Part shown: piece after piece, positions 43,045-51,705 of the stretch
Position numbering within the stretch: the stretch's first letter is position 1
Layout of the letters: the number at the start of each line of letters is the position of its first letter
Assembly: GCF_900182565.1 (NCBI RefSeq)
Contig: NZ_FXTI01000001.1
Location: forward strand, 573,620-637,619
Length of the DNA stretch: 64,000 nucleotides
From: Melghirimyces algeriensis
GTDB taxonomy: Bacteria; Bacillota; Bacilli; Thermoactinomycetales; DSM-45169
Reading direction: 5' to 3'
Made by a program: the position numbers and the translations under genes
Notes under the pieces: generated by a model
Told to the model about the DNA's origin: nothing
The model's database searches: none
The model's input: only the letters and a program-made list of their open reading frames with translations

Positions 43045-43084
43045 TCAATCTAAAGCCAACCTTCACGGGTTGGCTTTAGATTGA
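43045..43084. terminator. Perfect 17-bp inverted repeat after panD
   Basis: The arms 43045-43061 and 43068-43084 are exact inverse complements (core AAAGCCAACC/GGTTGGCTTT) with a 6-base loop. There is no T-run on either side. It may terminate panD or block transcription from the converging azlCD genes. Confidence 0.55.
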
Positions 43085-43234
43085 GTACGACGCCGGCAAT
43101 TATAAAAAGTGTAAAACGGATGTACGATAAGAAACTGCCTCCATATTGTTGTCGAGAGTCTAATGATGTTTCTCATGTATTTCAAACTCATTAATTTTTT
43201 CACCACTATGGACTCCCCCTTTGACTATTTCCAA

Positions 43235-43567
43235 TTAAAAAAACAATTGGACCAAAATCATGTAGACCATTGTTCCTCCTGCTATAGAGATCAGCATATT
43301 TTTCCTCCAAAAATGAAGCAGAGAAACTGCCGCTATTGCAATAAACTCAGGGACCCCGTGGCTGCCAGATAATAAGCTTACATCCTTTAAAGAGTAAATC
43401 ACCAAAAGTCCTAACACTGCTGAGGGCAACACTTTGCCCAGATACTGAACATACTTCGGTGTGGGTTTACCGGGTGGGAAAATAACAAATGGAAGAAACC
43501 TTGTAAGCATAGTGCCTAATACAACCATAGCAATCGTGACAATTTGCTGCGTTAAACTCATAGTCAT
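43235..43567 (-). CDS. azlD: AzlD-type branched-chain amino acid exporter subunit
   Basis: A 110-residue protein with four membrane helices, including the family motif TRFLPFVIFPP near residue 22. It overlaps azlC by four bases. AzlCD pairs export branched-chain amino acids and analogues; the exact substrate here is not shown. The pair is more AT-rich than its neighbours and runs against them. Confidence 0.85.
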   Translation of the reverse strand: MTMSLTQQIVTIAMVVLGTMLTRFLPFVIFPPGKPTPKYVQYLGKVLPSAVLGLLVIYSLKDVSLLSGSHGVPEFIAIAAVSLLHFWRKNMLISIAGGTMVYMILVQLFF

Positions 43568-44274
43568 ACAGTAGCCTCAGCTTTCTCCAATGGTTTTCTA
43601 AGAACCGTAAGCATCCCCAGAATCACCAGCATAGCGGGAATAATGAAGTTGTTTCCGCCAAAAATAATAAGACAGACAGTTGACAGTCCAAGCCCTACGA
43701 GAGCACTATGGTGCCTTTTCTCTTTCATCCACTGTTCAATGAAGATTACAACAAAGAGAGCCGTCATAACAAAATCAAGCCCTTCTGTGTTGAACTGCAC
43801 TAGAGATCCAAAAATGCCACCAATCGTCGCTCCTATGACCCAATAGGAATGATTAAGCAATGTCACGAAGAACATAAACCAGCCCTTGTCCACATTCATT
43901 GGAACATCAACGGTACAATTGATAGAAAAAGACTCATCGCATAACCCATAAATCATATAAAACTTTTTCTTGCCGGTTCCCCTATACTTGTCCAGCATGG
44001 AAATGCCATAAAACAAATGTCGAGCATTCACCATTAACGTTAGAAAAAGGGCGTTAATCGGATGAAAGGCAGCAAGCAATAAATGGGCTGCAACAAACTC
44101 CATGGATCCCGCAAATATCGTTAGACTCAACAGGATTGGATAAATTGCACTGAAACCTAATGAATTCATATAGATTCCATAAGCGATTCCCAAAAATACA
44201 AAGCCTGCAAATATGGGGGTTGTATACGGAAAAGCCGAACGAAATGCCATCCATATTTGATTTCTTTTTTTCAT
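43564..44274 (-). CDS. azlC: AzlC family permease
   Basis: A 236-residue membrane protein with start at 44274 behind AAAGGATGTGA. Signatures: GIAYGIYMNSLGFS, FAGSMEFVAAHLLLAA and LTLMVNARHLFYGISM, all typical of AzlC. It forms the large subunit of the exporter with AzlD. No AzlB or Lrp-type regulator gene lies nearby. Confidence 0.9.
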   Translation of the reverse strand: MKKRNQIWMAFRSAFPYTTPIFAGFVFLGIAYGIYMNSLGFSAIYPILLSLTIFAGSMEFVAAHLLLAAFHPINALFLTLMVNARHLFYGISMLDKYRGTGKKKFYMIYGLCDESFSINCTVDVPMNVDKGWFMFFVTLLNHSYWVIGATIGGIFGSLVQFNTEGLDFVMTALFVVIFIEQWMKEKRHHSALVGLGLSTVCLIIFGGNNFIIPAMLVILGMLTVLRKPLEKAEATV

Positions 44275-44713
44275 ATGATTCACATCCTTTATGGCCAGCT
44301 GTTTTTCATACAATTTTAACACGAAAAATCCATACAAAAATGCGATTATTGTAGGATAACAATTTTTCCTAACAGAAATAATCCCCTATTTTAATTATAA
44401 GTAGGAGGTTTTTGTCCAAAAAGATGACGAATCCCGTTTTAAGGGAACTGCCCTTTTTTACTTGAGGGATTATGTATCTGGCGATTGCTTCTTTCCAAAC
44501 TGACTCCTACCATTTTCATAACATGTTCCACCGCTTGCGACCACAAGGTTACTTGAAAAAATAATAAAGTCAGTCATTTGCGGATTTTGCAAAGAGACCG
44601 TTATTTTCCATTCTTCATTTCATACTAAGTTGTGTTCATGTTTAGATGGCTGCATGGATTTTTCCACTTAGGAGATACTGTGGAATACTTCGTGATTGCA
44701 GGGAGGGGAATGT
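44275..44713. other. Region between azlC and the TPR gene
   Basis: About 440 bases, AT-rich, holding the divergent 5' regions of azlC (minus) and the TPR gene (plus). A weak hairpin AAGGG/CCCTT followed by TTTTA lies near 44437-44459. No convincing gene is seen. Confidence 0.5.
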
Positions 44714-46081
44714 ATGTTCCGTAAATGGCTGCAACAAACAAAAAAACAGTTAACCGATATTGAAAGGCAATATGAAACAGCGGGAGACCAAGAGCGCATC
44801 CAACTTCGGAATACATTCCGAAAACTGCGTCGGGATCTGAATGAGCTGTTAGATGGTTGGATTGATTTGGAAGAACAGATGACCTCCCTCCTGAATCACT
44901 GTCCTGACCTAGGAGAATCTGAAGAAGAATTAAGCGAAGAATTTTTTCTGGACAGCCAAGCCGTTCGGGCTTTTCGGGAAGGACAAGGTTTTTATCAGTT
45001 AAAAATGTTCGCAGAAGCTCGTCCTTATTTTCAAATTGTCGTTCAAAATGAGCCGGAATTTCTTCTGGGACGTTTGTATCTGGCTTTGAGTGATTTTCAG
45101 GAAGGGAAACTGATGGAAGCTCACCGAGAGTTTCAAATGGTGGCTGAAACCTCTGACATCCCCCGGTTTAGTGCTTTTGCCTACCATATGCTGGGTTGCA
45201 TACATGTTCGAAAAGGACAGGATTCCCAGGCAATTCGGCAGTTTGAGAAGTCCCTATCCATTGAACCGGACAGAGAGGATACCTTGTTTAATATGGCCAC
45301 CTGTCACTTTCGTCTCAGAAATTATCATGAATCGATCCCTTTATTTATGCGCGTTCTTGATCAGAATCCAGAAGACTGGGAAAGTATGTACTATCTGTCC
45401 TGTTGTTACGAAAAGTTAGGTCAATGGGAATACGTCACCTATTGGCGAATGGCTTCTTTTCGTAAAGCCAAACATCCCTCAGTCATGGAGTCCATCGCCC
45501 ATCATTTTGAAGAAAGAGGGGAAAATGAGCAGGCTGTCTATTGGTATCAGAAAGTCCTCAAGGCCTCTCCGGAAAGGACTGATGCCTATCATGGACTTAG
45601 TTGGAATTTATGGTTGTCGGGACAGCCGAGGGAAGCGATCGCGTCTCTTCAAAAAGGATTGACACTGGCTCCCGATAACCAGGAACTTCTGTTTACTTAT
45701 GTGTGGTATTGTTTGCAAGAGGGCGATTTGGAACAAGTTCAAAAGTCTCTGGCCCGCATTCCAGAGACGTTGGTTGAACACCCGATATGGTTGGTTTTAC
45801 AGTCCCGAATTTCTGCTTACTGCGGGGATCTTCAACATGCAGAAACCATGGCCCGTCGAGTCATTCATCAAACCGACCCGTTGGCTCAATCTTTGGGATA
45901 TTATCAGCTTGGTCGCGTGTTATTGGAACAACATCAAACGCAACAAGCCGTAAAAGCTTTTCAAAAAGCGCAGGAACAGAATCCGCACTGGGCAGATCCA
46001 GTGTTTTATGAAGGATTATGTTATGTATTGACCGGCCAAACCAATCAAACCCGACAGTGTTGGGAAACCATTTTAAAATAG
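44714..46081 (+). CDS. TPR-repeat protein
   Basis: A 455-residue protein with ATG at 44714 behind GGGAGGGG. The first ~75 residues form a charged coiled-coil (KQLTDIERQYETAGDQERI region), followed by about ten tetratricopeptide repeats, for example YHMLGCIHVRKGQDSQAIRQFEKSL cut at YHMLGCIHVRKG, and AVYWYQKVLKASPE. TPR proteins are scaffolds for protein partners. It sits 11 bases before ku, so they are likely co-transcribed, which may tie it to DNA end joining, or it may be the displaced equivalent of B. subtilis ypiA. Confidence 0.8.
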   Translation: MFRKWLQQTKKQLTDIERQYETAGDQERIQLRNTFRKLRRDLNELLDGWIDLEEQMTSLLNHCPDLGESEEELSEEFFLDSQAVRAFREGQGFYQLKMFAEARPYFQIVVQNEPEFLLGRLYLALSDFQEGKLMEAHREFQMVAETSDIPRFSAFAYHMLGCIHVRKGQDSQAIRQFEKSLSIEPDREDTLFNMATCHFRLRNYHESIPLFMRVLDQNPEDWESMYYLSCCYEKLGQWEYVTYWRMASFRKAKHPSVMESIAHHFEERGENEQAVYWYQKVLKASPERTDAYHGLSWNLWLSGQPREAIASLQKGLTLAPDNQELLFTYVWYCLQEGDLEQVQKSLARIPETLVEHPIWLVLQSRISAYCGDLQHAETMARRVIHQTDPLAQSLGYYQLGRVLLEQHQTQQAVKAFQKAQEQNPHWADPVFYEGLCYVLTGQTNQTRQCWETILK

Positions 46082-46092
46082 GAGGGTGAAAT

Positions 46093-46896
46093 ATGCATAC
46101 CCTTTGGAAGGGATCAATCAGTTTCGGACTGGTTCATATTCCTGTCAAAATGTTTACAGCCACACAGCCGAAAAATGTATCCTTTCGAAGTCTCCATAAA
46201 AAATGTAAAACCCCTATTCGATACAATCGATACTGTTCCACCTGTGACACAAATATTCCGTTCGATGAAGTGGTAAAGGGCTATGAATATGGGGACAATC
46301 AATTTGTTCTGGTGGAAAAAGAGGAATTGGAAGCGATTGAGACGGAGAACCGAAAGGCGATTGAAATTTTAGATTTTGTTCAACTGGAGGAGATTGATCC
46401 GGTTTATTTTGATAAAACATACTATCTGGGTCCGGGAGAACATGGTGAAAAGGCATACTCACTGCTGAGAGAAGCGATGAATGAAACAGGGAAAATCGGA
46501 GTGGCCAAAATAACCCTTCGCTCCAAGCAATCCTTGGCTGTGGTGCGCGTATACCAACAGTGTCTGATATTGGAAACCATTTTTTATCCGGATGAGGTTC
46601 GCAATACAGAACACGTTCCGGAAGTGCCATCCAATCTGGAATTGCCGGAAAAAGAGATGGAAATGGCCAAGCAACTAATTGAAAATCTGGCTACAGAATT
46701 TGAACCGGACAAATATGAAGATACCTACCGTCAAGCCGTCGAAGAAATGATTGAGAAAAAGATCAAGGGAGAAGAGATCGTCGAAGCCCCCGAAAAAAAG
46801 CCGGAGCGAGTTGTCGATCTGATGGAAGCTCTCAAAGCCAGCTTGGAGGATACGAAGGGAAAGAAACCCCGAAAAAAGAAAAAAGCCGTTCGATAA
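46093..46896 (+). CDS. ku: DNA end-binding protein Ku
   Basis: Homodimeric ring that binds double-strand break ends and recruits the LigD-type ligase and polymerase. The 267 residues begin MHTLWKGSISFGLVHIPVKM and contain GYEYGDNQFVLVEKEEL and FYPDEVRN, all strong Ku signatures. The lysine-rich tail (KGKKPRKKKKAVR) is typical of the C-terminal extension. GGAGGGTGA precedes the ATG. Its partners are at 47782 and 49174. Confidence 0.97.
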   Translation: MHTLWKGSISFGLVHIPVKMFTATQPKNVSFRSLHKKCKTPIRYNRYCSTCDTNIPFDEVVKGYEYGDNQFVLVEKEELEAIETENRKAIEILDFVQLEEIDPVYFDKTYYLGPGEHGEKAYSLLREAMNETGKIGVAKITLRSKQSLAVVRVYQQCLILETIFYPDEVRNTEHVPEVPSNLELPEKEMEMAKQLIENLATEFEPDKYEDTYRQAVEEMIEKKIKGEEIVEAPEKKPERVVDLMEALKASLEDTKGKKPRKKKKAVR

Positions 46897-46907
46897 CAGC
46901 AGATGGA

Positions 46908-47240
46908 TCAGGAGTCAGGCTGATCTCCTTTCCAATACCGGATATATGTGTCTTCTCCGGTCGGGCGTGTTTTTATTTCATGCCCCTGCTTATCCCGAAT
47001 GACTTCCACCTTTTGGTAATGTTCCACTTCCCAATTTCCGACACGTCGGCTACCCCTGAATTCTGTACGGGTATCAATCCGTTGGTTGGGAGAGGCGGAA
47101 GTGGGAGATGTGGTAACGGGAGCTGTTTCTTTCAGGGCAATCTGGTGTTGAGCGATAATAAGACCGATCATCATCATATTAAAAGCGATGACGGTTACCA
47201 GGAGAGTGGATGTCCAGTTCTTTTTAATGGAAACATTCAT
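46908..47240 (-). CDS. Small membrane-anchored protein of unknown function
   Basis: A 110-residue protein with ATG at 47240 behind AAAGGAGG. One membrane segment (about residues 11-31, LLVTVIAFNMMMIGLIIAQ) is followed by an extracytoplasmic part rich in threonine and serine, then a predicted beta-rich domain (VGNWEVEHYQKVEVIRD). Unrecognised. It stands between ku and an Mpo1-like gene on the opposite strand. Confidence 0.65.
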   Translation of the reverse strand: MNVSIKKNWTSTLLVTVIAFNMMMIGLIIAQHQIALKETAPVTTSPTSASPNQRIDTRTEFRGSRRVGNWEVEHYQKVEVIRDKQGHEIKTRPTGEDTYIRYWKGDQPDS

Positions 47241-47354
47241 CTGTGTCGCCTCCTTTGTGGTACATGTTTATGGTAAAAACCAAAGAACCATACCTGAAAA
47301 GGAGGAAAGTCCGAGAATAACTGGAATAAGAAAGTAACAAAGGAGGTTTTTAAC

Positions 47355-47666
47355 ATGAAATTTTCCGATTTATTTGAACAATACAAAAAAGATCATCAAC
47401 ATCCGCTTAATCAATTGACTCACGCCATCGGTATTCCCATGATTGTGGTATCACTTCCTTTGTTTTTCTTTAACTGGGCTCCAGCCCTTATTCTATTTAT
47501 ACTGGGTTGGGTTCTGCAGTTGATCGGGCACATGTTTGAAGGGAAAAAGCCGTCTTTTTTCAGAAATCCGATCTTCCTCATTGTCGGTCCCTGGTGGTGG
47601 TTAAGAAAAAGGTTGGGAAAGTCTGAGGATCATAGGGAAGATCACCACGAAGATACAAACCATTAA
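47355..47666 (+). CDS. Mpo1/DUF962-like membrane protein
   Basis: A 103-residue protein with start behind AAAGGAGG. It has two or three membrane helices and a histidine set, H16 (DHQHPLN), H23 (THAIGIP) and H59 (IGHMFEG), arranged as in the Mpo1/DUF962 family, whose yeast member is a 2-hydroxy fatty acid dioxygenase using iron. The same activity here is inference. The C-terminal tail is rich in histidine and acid residues. Confidence 0.75.
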   Translation: MKFSDLFEQYKKDHQHPLNQLTHAIGIPMIVVSLPLFFFNWAPALILFILGWVLQLIGHMFEGKKPSFFRNPIFLIVGPWWWLRKRLGKSEDHREDHHEDTNH

Positions 47667-47677
47667 CACAGCTTTCT

Positions 47678-47700
47678 GACCCCGATCGGGGTTTTTTTCA
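47678..47700 (+). terminator. Terminator after the Mpo1-like gene
   Basis: ACCCCGATCGGGGT is a near-perfect palindrome followed by TTTTTT. Confidence 0.85.
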
Positions 47701-47781
47701 TGTTGACAATCCGATGTGCTCATACTAAAGCATATCTGTACATTCCCTGAATCAAGAAACAACATACAAGGAGGGTGAAGG

Positions 47782-48702
47782 GTGGTGATGGCTCCCGTTC
47801 CCCTTATGGAACCTGTATCCCGAGAGCAAATCTTTCAGTCAGATGATTGGCTTTACCAGGTGAAATGGGATGGCATTCGTATGCAAGCATACTTAAACCA
47901 AGGGAAGGTGGAACTGTTTAATCGCAAGCTTCGTCGCCGAACGGATCAATATCCGGAAATTGTACAATCACTTATGGATTTCCCGATGAATTCTGGAATA
48001 GTGGATGGGGAAGTGATAGCCATGGAAGATCGCCGACCTAACTTTTACAAGGTTTTGAAACGTGAATTGTATGGGAAAGGAAAGGGGTTATCTTCCATGA
48101 TGTACGATATCCCAGTTTATTATGTCGTTTTTGATCTTCTTTCCATTGATGGAACATCCTTGTTGAATACGCCTTTAGAGGAGCGATTGGAAAAACTTAA
48201 GAACGTTTTTTCCGGTAAAGAGTTCAATACCGTTCAAATGTGTGAGAGTTTCCCAGATGGGAAGGAATTATGGAAAGCTACTGAAGAGAAGGGTTGGGAA
48301 GGAATTGTTATGAAAGAACGTCATGGGCGGTATCATCCCGGAAAAAAGCATCCTACTTGGCTAAAAATCAAGCACTTCAAAACCTTGACGGCGACAGCTG
48401 TGGGTGCATTGCGACGGGGAGAAGTGGTTCAGTCATTGCTGCTTGGGATCAGGGAAAAAAATCATTGGAGGTATATCGGTCGAGCAGGGTCCGGGCTGAA
48501 TGAAGAGGAACGGATGCTACTGACTCAGTTTGTTCCTCTGTTGTGTCAAAAAGATCCTTCGGTGATCAATCCTCCTAGGAACGACAGGGTTACTTGGCTA
48601 CGCCCGACTCTCCCAGTAGACATTCGGTATTTGGAATGGACACCGGAAGGAACTCTTCGCTCTCCAACGATTATGGGGTTTCGAATGCCGCCCAAACGAT
48701 AA
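47782..48702 (+). CDS. ATP-dependent DNA ligase (LigD ligase domain, stand-alone)
   Basis: Seals double-strand breaks with Ku. The GTG at 47782 lies 7 bases after GGAGG; an ATG at 47788 is also possible. The 306 residues contain the adenylated lysine K28 in VKWDGIR, then VDGEVIA, FDLLSIDG, EGIVMKERHG and WLKIKHFK, that is motifs I, III, IIIa, IV and V, and an OB-fold from about 195. No polymerase or phosphoesterase domain is fused; the polymerase is the separate gene at 49174. Confidence 0.93.
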   Translation: MVMAPVPLMEPVSREQIFQSDDWLYQVKWDGIRMQAYLNQGKVELFNRKLRRRTDQYPEIVQSLMDFPMNSGIVDGEVIAMEDRRPNFYKVLKRELYGKGKGLSSMMYDIPVYYVVFDLLSIDGTSLLNTPLEERLEKLKNVFSGKEFNTVQMCESFPDGKELWKATEEKGWEGIVMKERHGRYHPGKKHPTWLKIKHFKTLTATAVGALRRGEVVQSLLLGIREKNHWRYIGRAGSGLNEEERMLLTQFVPLLCQKDPSVINPPRNDRVTWLRPTLPVDIRYLEWTPEGTLRSPTIMGFRMPPKR

Positions 48703-48728
48703 GAAACCCGGTTTATGCCGGGTTTCTG
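48702..48728. terminator. Terminator shared by ligase gene and the converging small gene
   Basis: GAAACCCGG and CCGGGTTTC form a 9-bp stem around a short loop, followed by TGTTT on plus and TTATC on minus. It lies between convergent genes. Confidence 0.7.
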
Positions 48729-48743
48729 TTTATCATCCGCTTA

Positions 48744-49061
48744 TCAGAAGAACCGTCTAGGAAAAAAGGGGAATGGACGAAAGAACGGAAAAAACGGGGC
48801 ACCAAAAAAAGGGAATCCAAAGAAGGGGAAAAAGATACTGGTATGAGCATCTCTCTCATAGCTTACAGGGCCATAACCGCCATAGTGCCCAAAATCTCCA
48901 TAGCCACCATACGAGGAAATTTGGGTGTAATCACCGTTATATCCGCCATACGGGTTCATCAGGTCAAATGAAGGGACGCCTTCATTTGATTGCACACCAG
49001 CGGTGTTTAGGGGTGCTGACGGAAGGGTGTAATCTTCCAAAGGCTGTTCGTTTTGGGACAT
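48744..49061 (-). CDS. Low-complexity Gly/Tyr- and Phe/Pro-rich protein, possibly spore coat
   Basis: A 105-residue protein with ATG at 49061 behind GAGGAGG. Residues 36-65 are dominated by glycine and tyrosine (GGYNGD, GGYGDFGHYGGYG). Residues 76-105 are almost only phenylalanine, proline and glycine (FFPFFGFPFF, PFFPRRFF). No ordinary domain is present. Such compositions occur in small spore coat and cortex-associated proteins of Bacillales. It lies between the ligase and polymerase genes on the other strand. Confidence 0.65.
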   Translation of the reverse strand: MSQNEQPLEDYTLPSAPLNTAGVQSNEGVPSFDLMNPYGGYNGDYTQISSYGGYGDFGHYGGYGPVSYERDAHTSIFFPFFGFPFFGAPFFPFFRPFPFFPRRFF

Positions 49062-49173
49062 GATGATTCCTCCTCAAGGTAATTTCTCTTTTCCTTATGC
49101 AATGTATGTAACTAAAGGTGTATGGGTCATTTGTCCTGTTGGATTTGGGCGGGACGACAAGGAGGGTAAAAAC

Positions 49174-50082
49174 ATGGACGATCAATATGTTCGTATTGAA
49201 GGAAGAGAACTGCGGATTTCCAATCCGGAAAAGTTATTGTTTCCAGGATTAACTAAATGGGAGTGGGTTCTCCATTTGACTAGACTGGCTCCGTATCTGT
49301 TGCCCTATGTGCGGAAACGTTTTTTAACCACCATTCGTTATCCAGAGGGGGTAGATGGGGAATTTTTTTACCAAAAGAATGTACCTTCTCATGCTCCGGA
49401 ATGGGTGCAAACAGCAAAGTCAGGGGAGATTACATATATTCTCCTCCAGGATCTCCCGACCTTAGTCTGGTTGGGGAATCTCGCTTGTCTGGAGTTTCAC
49501 GTTTCCTTTGATCGGGTTGATCATCCTGGATATCCAACGGAACTGGTCTTTGATATTGATCCTTCAGTAAGCGGTTTTGAATCTGTCATGGAAACCGCAC
49601 TCTATACACGGGAAGCTCTTCGTTCCATGGGTCTAGACGGGGTGGTAAAAACATCCGGAGCGACAGGGTTGCAAATTTATGTTCCCATTCAACCGCGTTT
49701 TACATTTGAGGAAACGCGAAAAATCAGCGAATTTTTGGCCCGCTATCTTCAGAAGAAGTATCCTCATTTGATTACCATTGAACGGAAAGTGAAAAAACGG
49801 GGGCATCGGGTATATTTTGATTACCTGCAACACTGGGGAGGAAAGACATTGATTGCCGCCTATTCCCCCAGAGCACGACCGGAAGCAACCATTTCGACAC
49901 CGCTGAAATGGGAAGAGTTAAAGCCCGGTTTTACTCCAAGACAGTTCACGTTGGAAACCATTCATCAACGGCTGGAAAAGGAACAGGATCTTTTTGCTTC
50001 GATTTCCCAACCGCATCATCGTTATGATTTAACGGATCTTCTTGGCTTTCTTTCTAAAAGAAGGAATCTGGATCTTGTTTGA
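49174..50082 (+). CDS. ligD: LigD-type polymerase/primase (stand-alone POL domain)
   Basis: AEP-superfamily polymerase that fills and extends ends during NHEJ. The ATG at 49174 follows CAAGGAGGG; 302 residues. The catalytic aspartates D127 and D129 are in VFDIDPS, D216 in YFDYLQ, with the KTSGATGLQIYVP nucleotide-binding segment between them. In many bacteria this is the C-terminal or N-terminal part of LigD; here it is a separate gene. Confidence 0.93.
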   Translation: MDDQYVRIEGRELRISNPEKLLFPGLTKWEWVLHLTRLAPYLLPYVRKRFLTTIRYPEGVDGEFFYQKNVPSHAPEWVQTAKSGEITYILLQDLPTLVWLGNLACLEFHVSFDRVDHPGYPTELVFDIDPSVSGFESVMETALYTREALRSMGLDGVVKTSGATGLQIYVPIQPRFTFEETRKISEFLARYLQKKYPHLITIERKVKKRGHRVYFDYLQHWGGKTLIAAYSPRARPEATISTPLKWEELKPGFTPRQFTLETIHQRLEKEQDLFASISQPHHRYDLTDLLGFLSKRRNLDLV

Positions 50083-50134
50083 TCCATGGTGACTGAGGTA
50101 TGGTGGATTTGACGATATAAAAAGGAGGAAGGGT

Positions 50135-51427
50135 ATGAAACAATTGCTTAAAAATGCGCGCATTTTATCCATGGGTCAAGACAATCAAATATTGGACGAT
50201 GCATATCTTCTGATTGACGGCAGTATGATTGCTCAAATCGGGAGTGGACAACCACCGGAAGGAATCGATGAAGTGGTGGATATGAAGGATCGGCTTCTTC
50301 TTCCGGGATTGATTAATACACATAGTCATGCAGCTATGACATTGTTGCGAGGATTTGCGGATGATTTGCCGCTGCAAACGTGGCTGGAAGAAAAAATGTG
50401 GCCTATTGAAGGTCGGTTTGGTCCTGAACAAGTGAAATGGGGAACAGCCCTTGCTGTCGTTGAGATGATCCGTAGTGGTGTCACTTGCTATGCAGATATG
50501 TATGACCATATGGACGAGGTGGCTCAGGTTACGGTTGAAGCTGGACTCCGTGCGCGACTGTGCAGAGGTGTGATCGGACTGGGTTCTTCAGAAGAGCAAG
50601 AAAACAAACGAAGAGAAGCCGTTCAATTTGCCCGTAACTGGAATGGAGCCGGTGAAGGGCGAATTACAACCATGCTGGCCCCCCATGCGCCCTATACCTG
50701 TCCTCCGGATTATATTGAAAGGATTGTATCTGATGCAGAAGATCTGAATCTTCCGATTCATATTCATATGTCAGAAACACGTGCTGAAGTGGAGACAAAT
50801 GTTAAAGAATACGGGGTCCGTCCCGTGGAACACCTTGAGCGACTGGGGGTATTTAACCGTCCAACACTAGTGGCTCATGCGGTTCATGTCACTGAGGAAG
50901 AGATTCAGATGTTGGCGGAATACGGAGTGAAGATCTCTCACAATCCAGGGAGCAATCTCAAACTGGGAAGTGGAATCGCTCCCATACCAGCAATGTTAAA
51001 AGCAGGCATCCGCCCGTCATTGGGAACGGATGGAGCTGCCAGCAATAACAACCTGGATATGCTGGAAGAGATCCGTTTGGCTGCTTTAATCCATAAAGGA
51101 GTGCAGGAAGACCCGGAAGCGGTTCCGGCTGAAACTGCACTAAGGATGGGGACAAGCTTTGGGGCGGAAGCACTGTTTTTGGATCATGCGATTGGAACGT
51201 TGGAACCCGGAAAACAGGCGGACCTTATCTCTGTGGATTTAACTGGCGCCCATATGCAGCCTCCACACGACCTTTTGTCGCATATCGTTTATTCTGCTGG
51301 AAGAGACGATGTAAGGGATGTATATGTGGATGGTATTCCATTGATGCAAAACGGGGAACTCTGTACACTGGACGAAGAAAAGATTCGATATGAAGCGCTT
51401 CAAGCCTTTGAGGAAGTGAAATCATAA
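50135..51427 (+). CDS. mtaD: 5-Methylthioadenosine / S-adenosylhomocysteine deaminase
   Basis: Amidohydrolase that deaminates methylthioadenosine and S-adenosylhomocysteine in salvage of SAM by-products. The 430 residues carry the zinc ligands in NTHSHAAM, HIHMSET, AHAVH and GTDGAASNN. The flanking beta-sandwich is at both ends. Start behind AAAGGAGG. TrzA/AtzF-like relatives make the exact substrate uncertain. Confidence 0.9.
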   Translation: MKQLLKNARILSMGQDNQILDDAYLLIDGSMIAQIGSGQPPEGIDEVVDMKDRLLLPGLINTHSHAAMTLLRGFADDLPLQTWLEEKMWPIEGRFGPEQVKWGTALAVVEMIRSGVTCYADMYDHMDEVAQVTVEAGLRARLCRGVIGLGSSEEQENKRREAVQFARNWNGAGEGRITTMLAPHAPYTCPPDYIERIVSDAEDLNLPIHIHMSETRAEVETNVKEYGVRPVEHLERLGVFNRPTLVAHAVHVTEEEIQMLAEYGVKISHNPGSNLKLGSGIAPIPAMLKAGIRPSLGTDGAASNNNLDMLEEIRLAALIHKGVQEDPEAVPAETALRMGTSFGAEALFLDHAIGTLEPGKQADLISVDLTGAHMQPPHDLLSHIVYSAGRDDVRDVYVDGIPLMQNGELCTLDEEKIRYEALQAFEEVKS

Positions 51428-51430
51428 AAA

Positions 51431-51452
51431 AAACTGCCGACAAAGCGGCAGG
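51431..51452 (-). terminator. Minus-strand terminator for the 66-residue gene
   Basis: CTGCCG and CGGCAG pair around ACAAAG; on the minus strand it runs into TTTTTTT. It also lies just after the mtaD stop. Confidence 0.75.
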
Positions 51453-51504
51453 GAAGATGGCAGGAAGTATAGGCAGGAGAAAATTAGTTATACTACAGAA
51501 TAAG

Positions 51505-51705
51505 CTACATCTTTAAATCCACATCCAGATGGAAACGCAACGGCATTTCCAACGGAGAACGTTGACACCAGCGATTTCTGCATGTTGGAGAGATCCAGGA
51601 TTCCGATTGCATATAGGCTTGGATCTTCTCCATTTCTTCATCGGAAAAATGTTGTTGCAGTTCGTACTGGATCAGATCCCACCCGGAGGAAAAAGAAATA
51701 CCCAT
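51505..51705 (-). CDS. Unknown 66-residue protein
   Basis: Start at 51705 with an excellent AAGGAGGTGAAG site on the minus strand, which is the main support. The sequence MGISFSSGWDLIQYELQQHF continues with a helix and a C-terminal CRNRWCQRSPLEMPLRFHLDV segment with two cysteines. No family is recognised. A minus-strand terminator follows it, so it is a single-gene unit. Confidence 0.6.
   Translation of the reverse strand: MGISFSSGWDLIQYELQQHFSDEEMEKIQAYMQSESWISPTCRNRWCQRSPLEMPLRFHLDVDLKM

Noticed and set aside
44354..44365. GGATAACAATTT, identical to part of the lac operator
   Set aside because: A 12-base AT-rich coincidence in an AT-rich spacer; no LacI-family gene and no lac-type target nearby.
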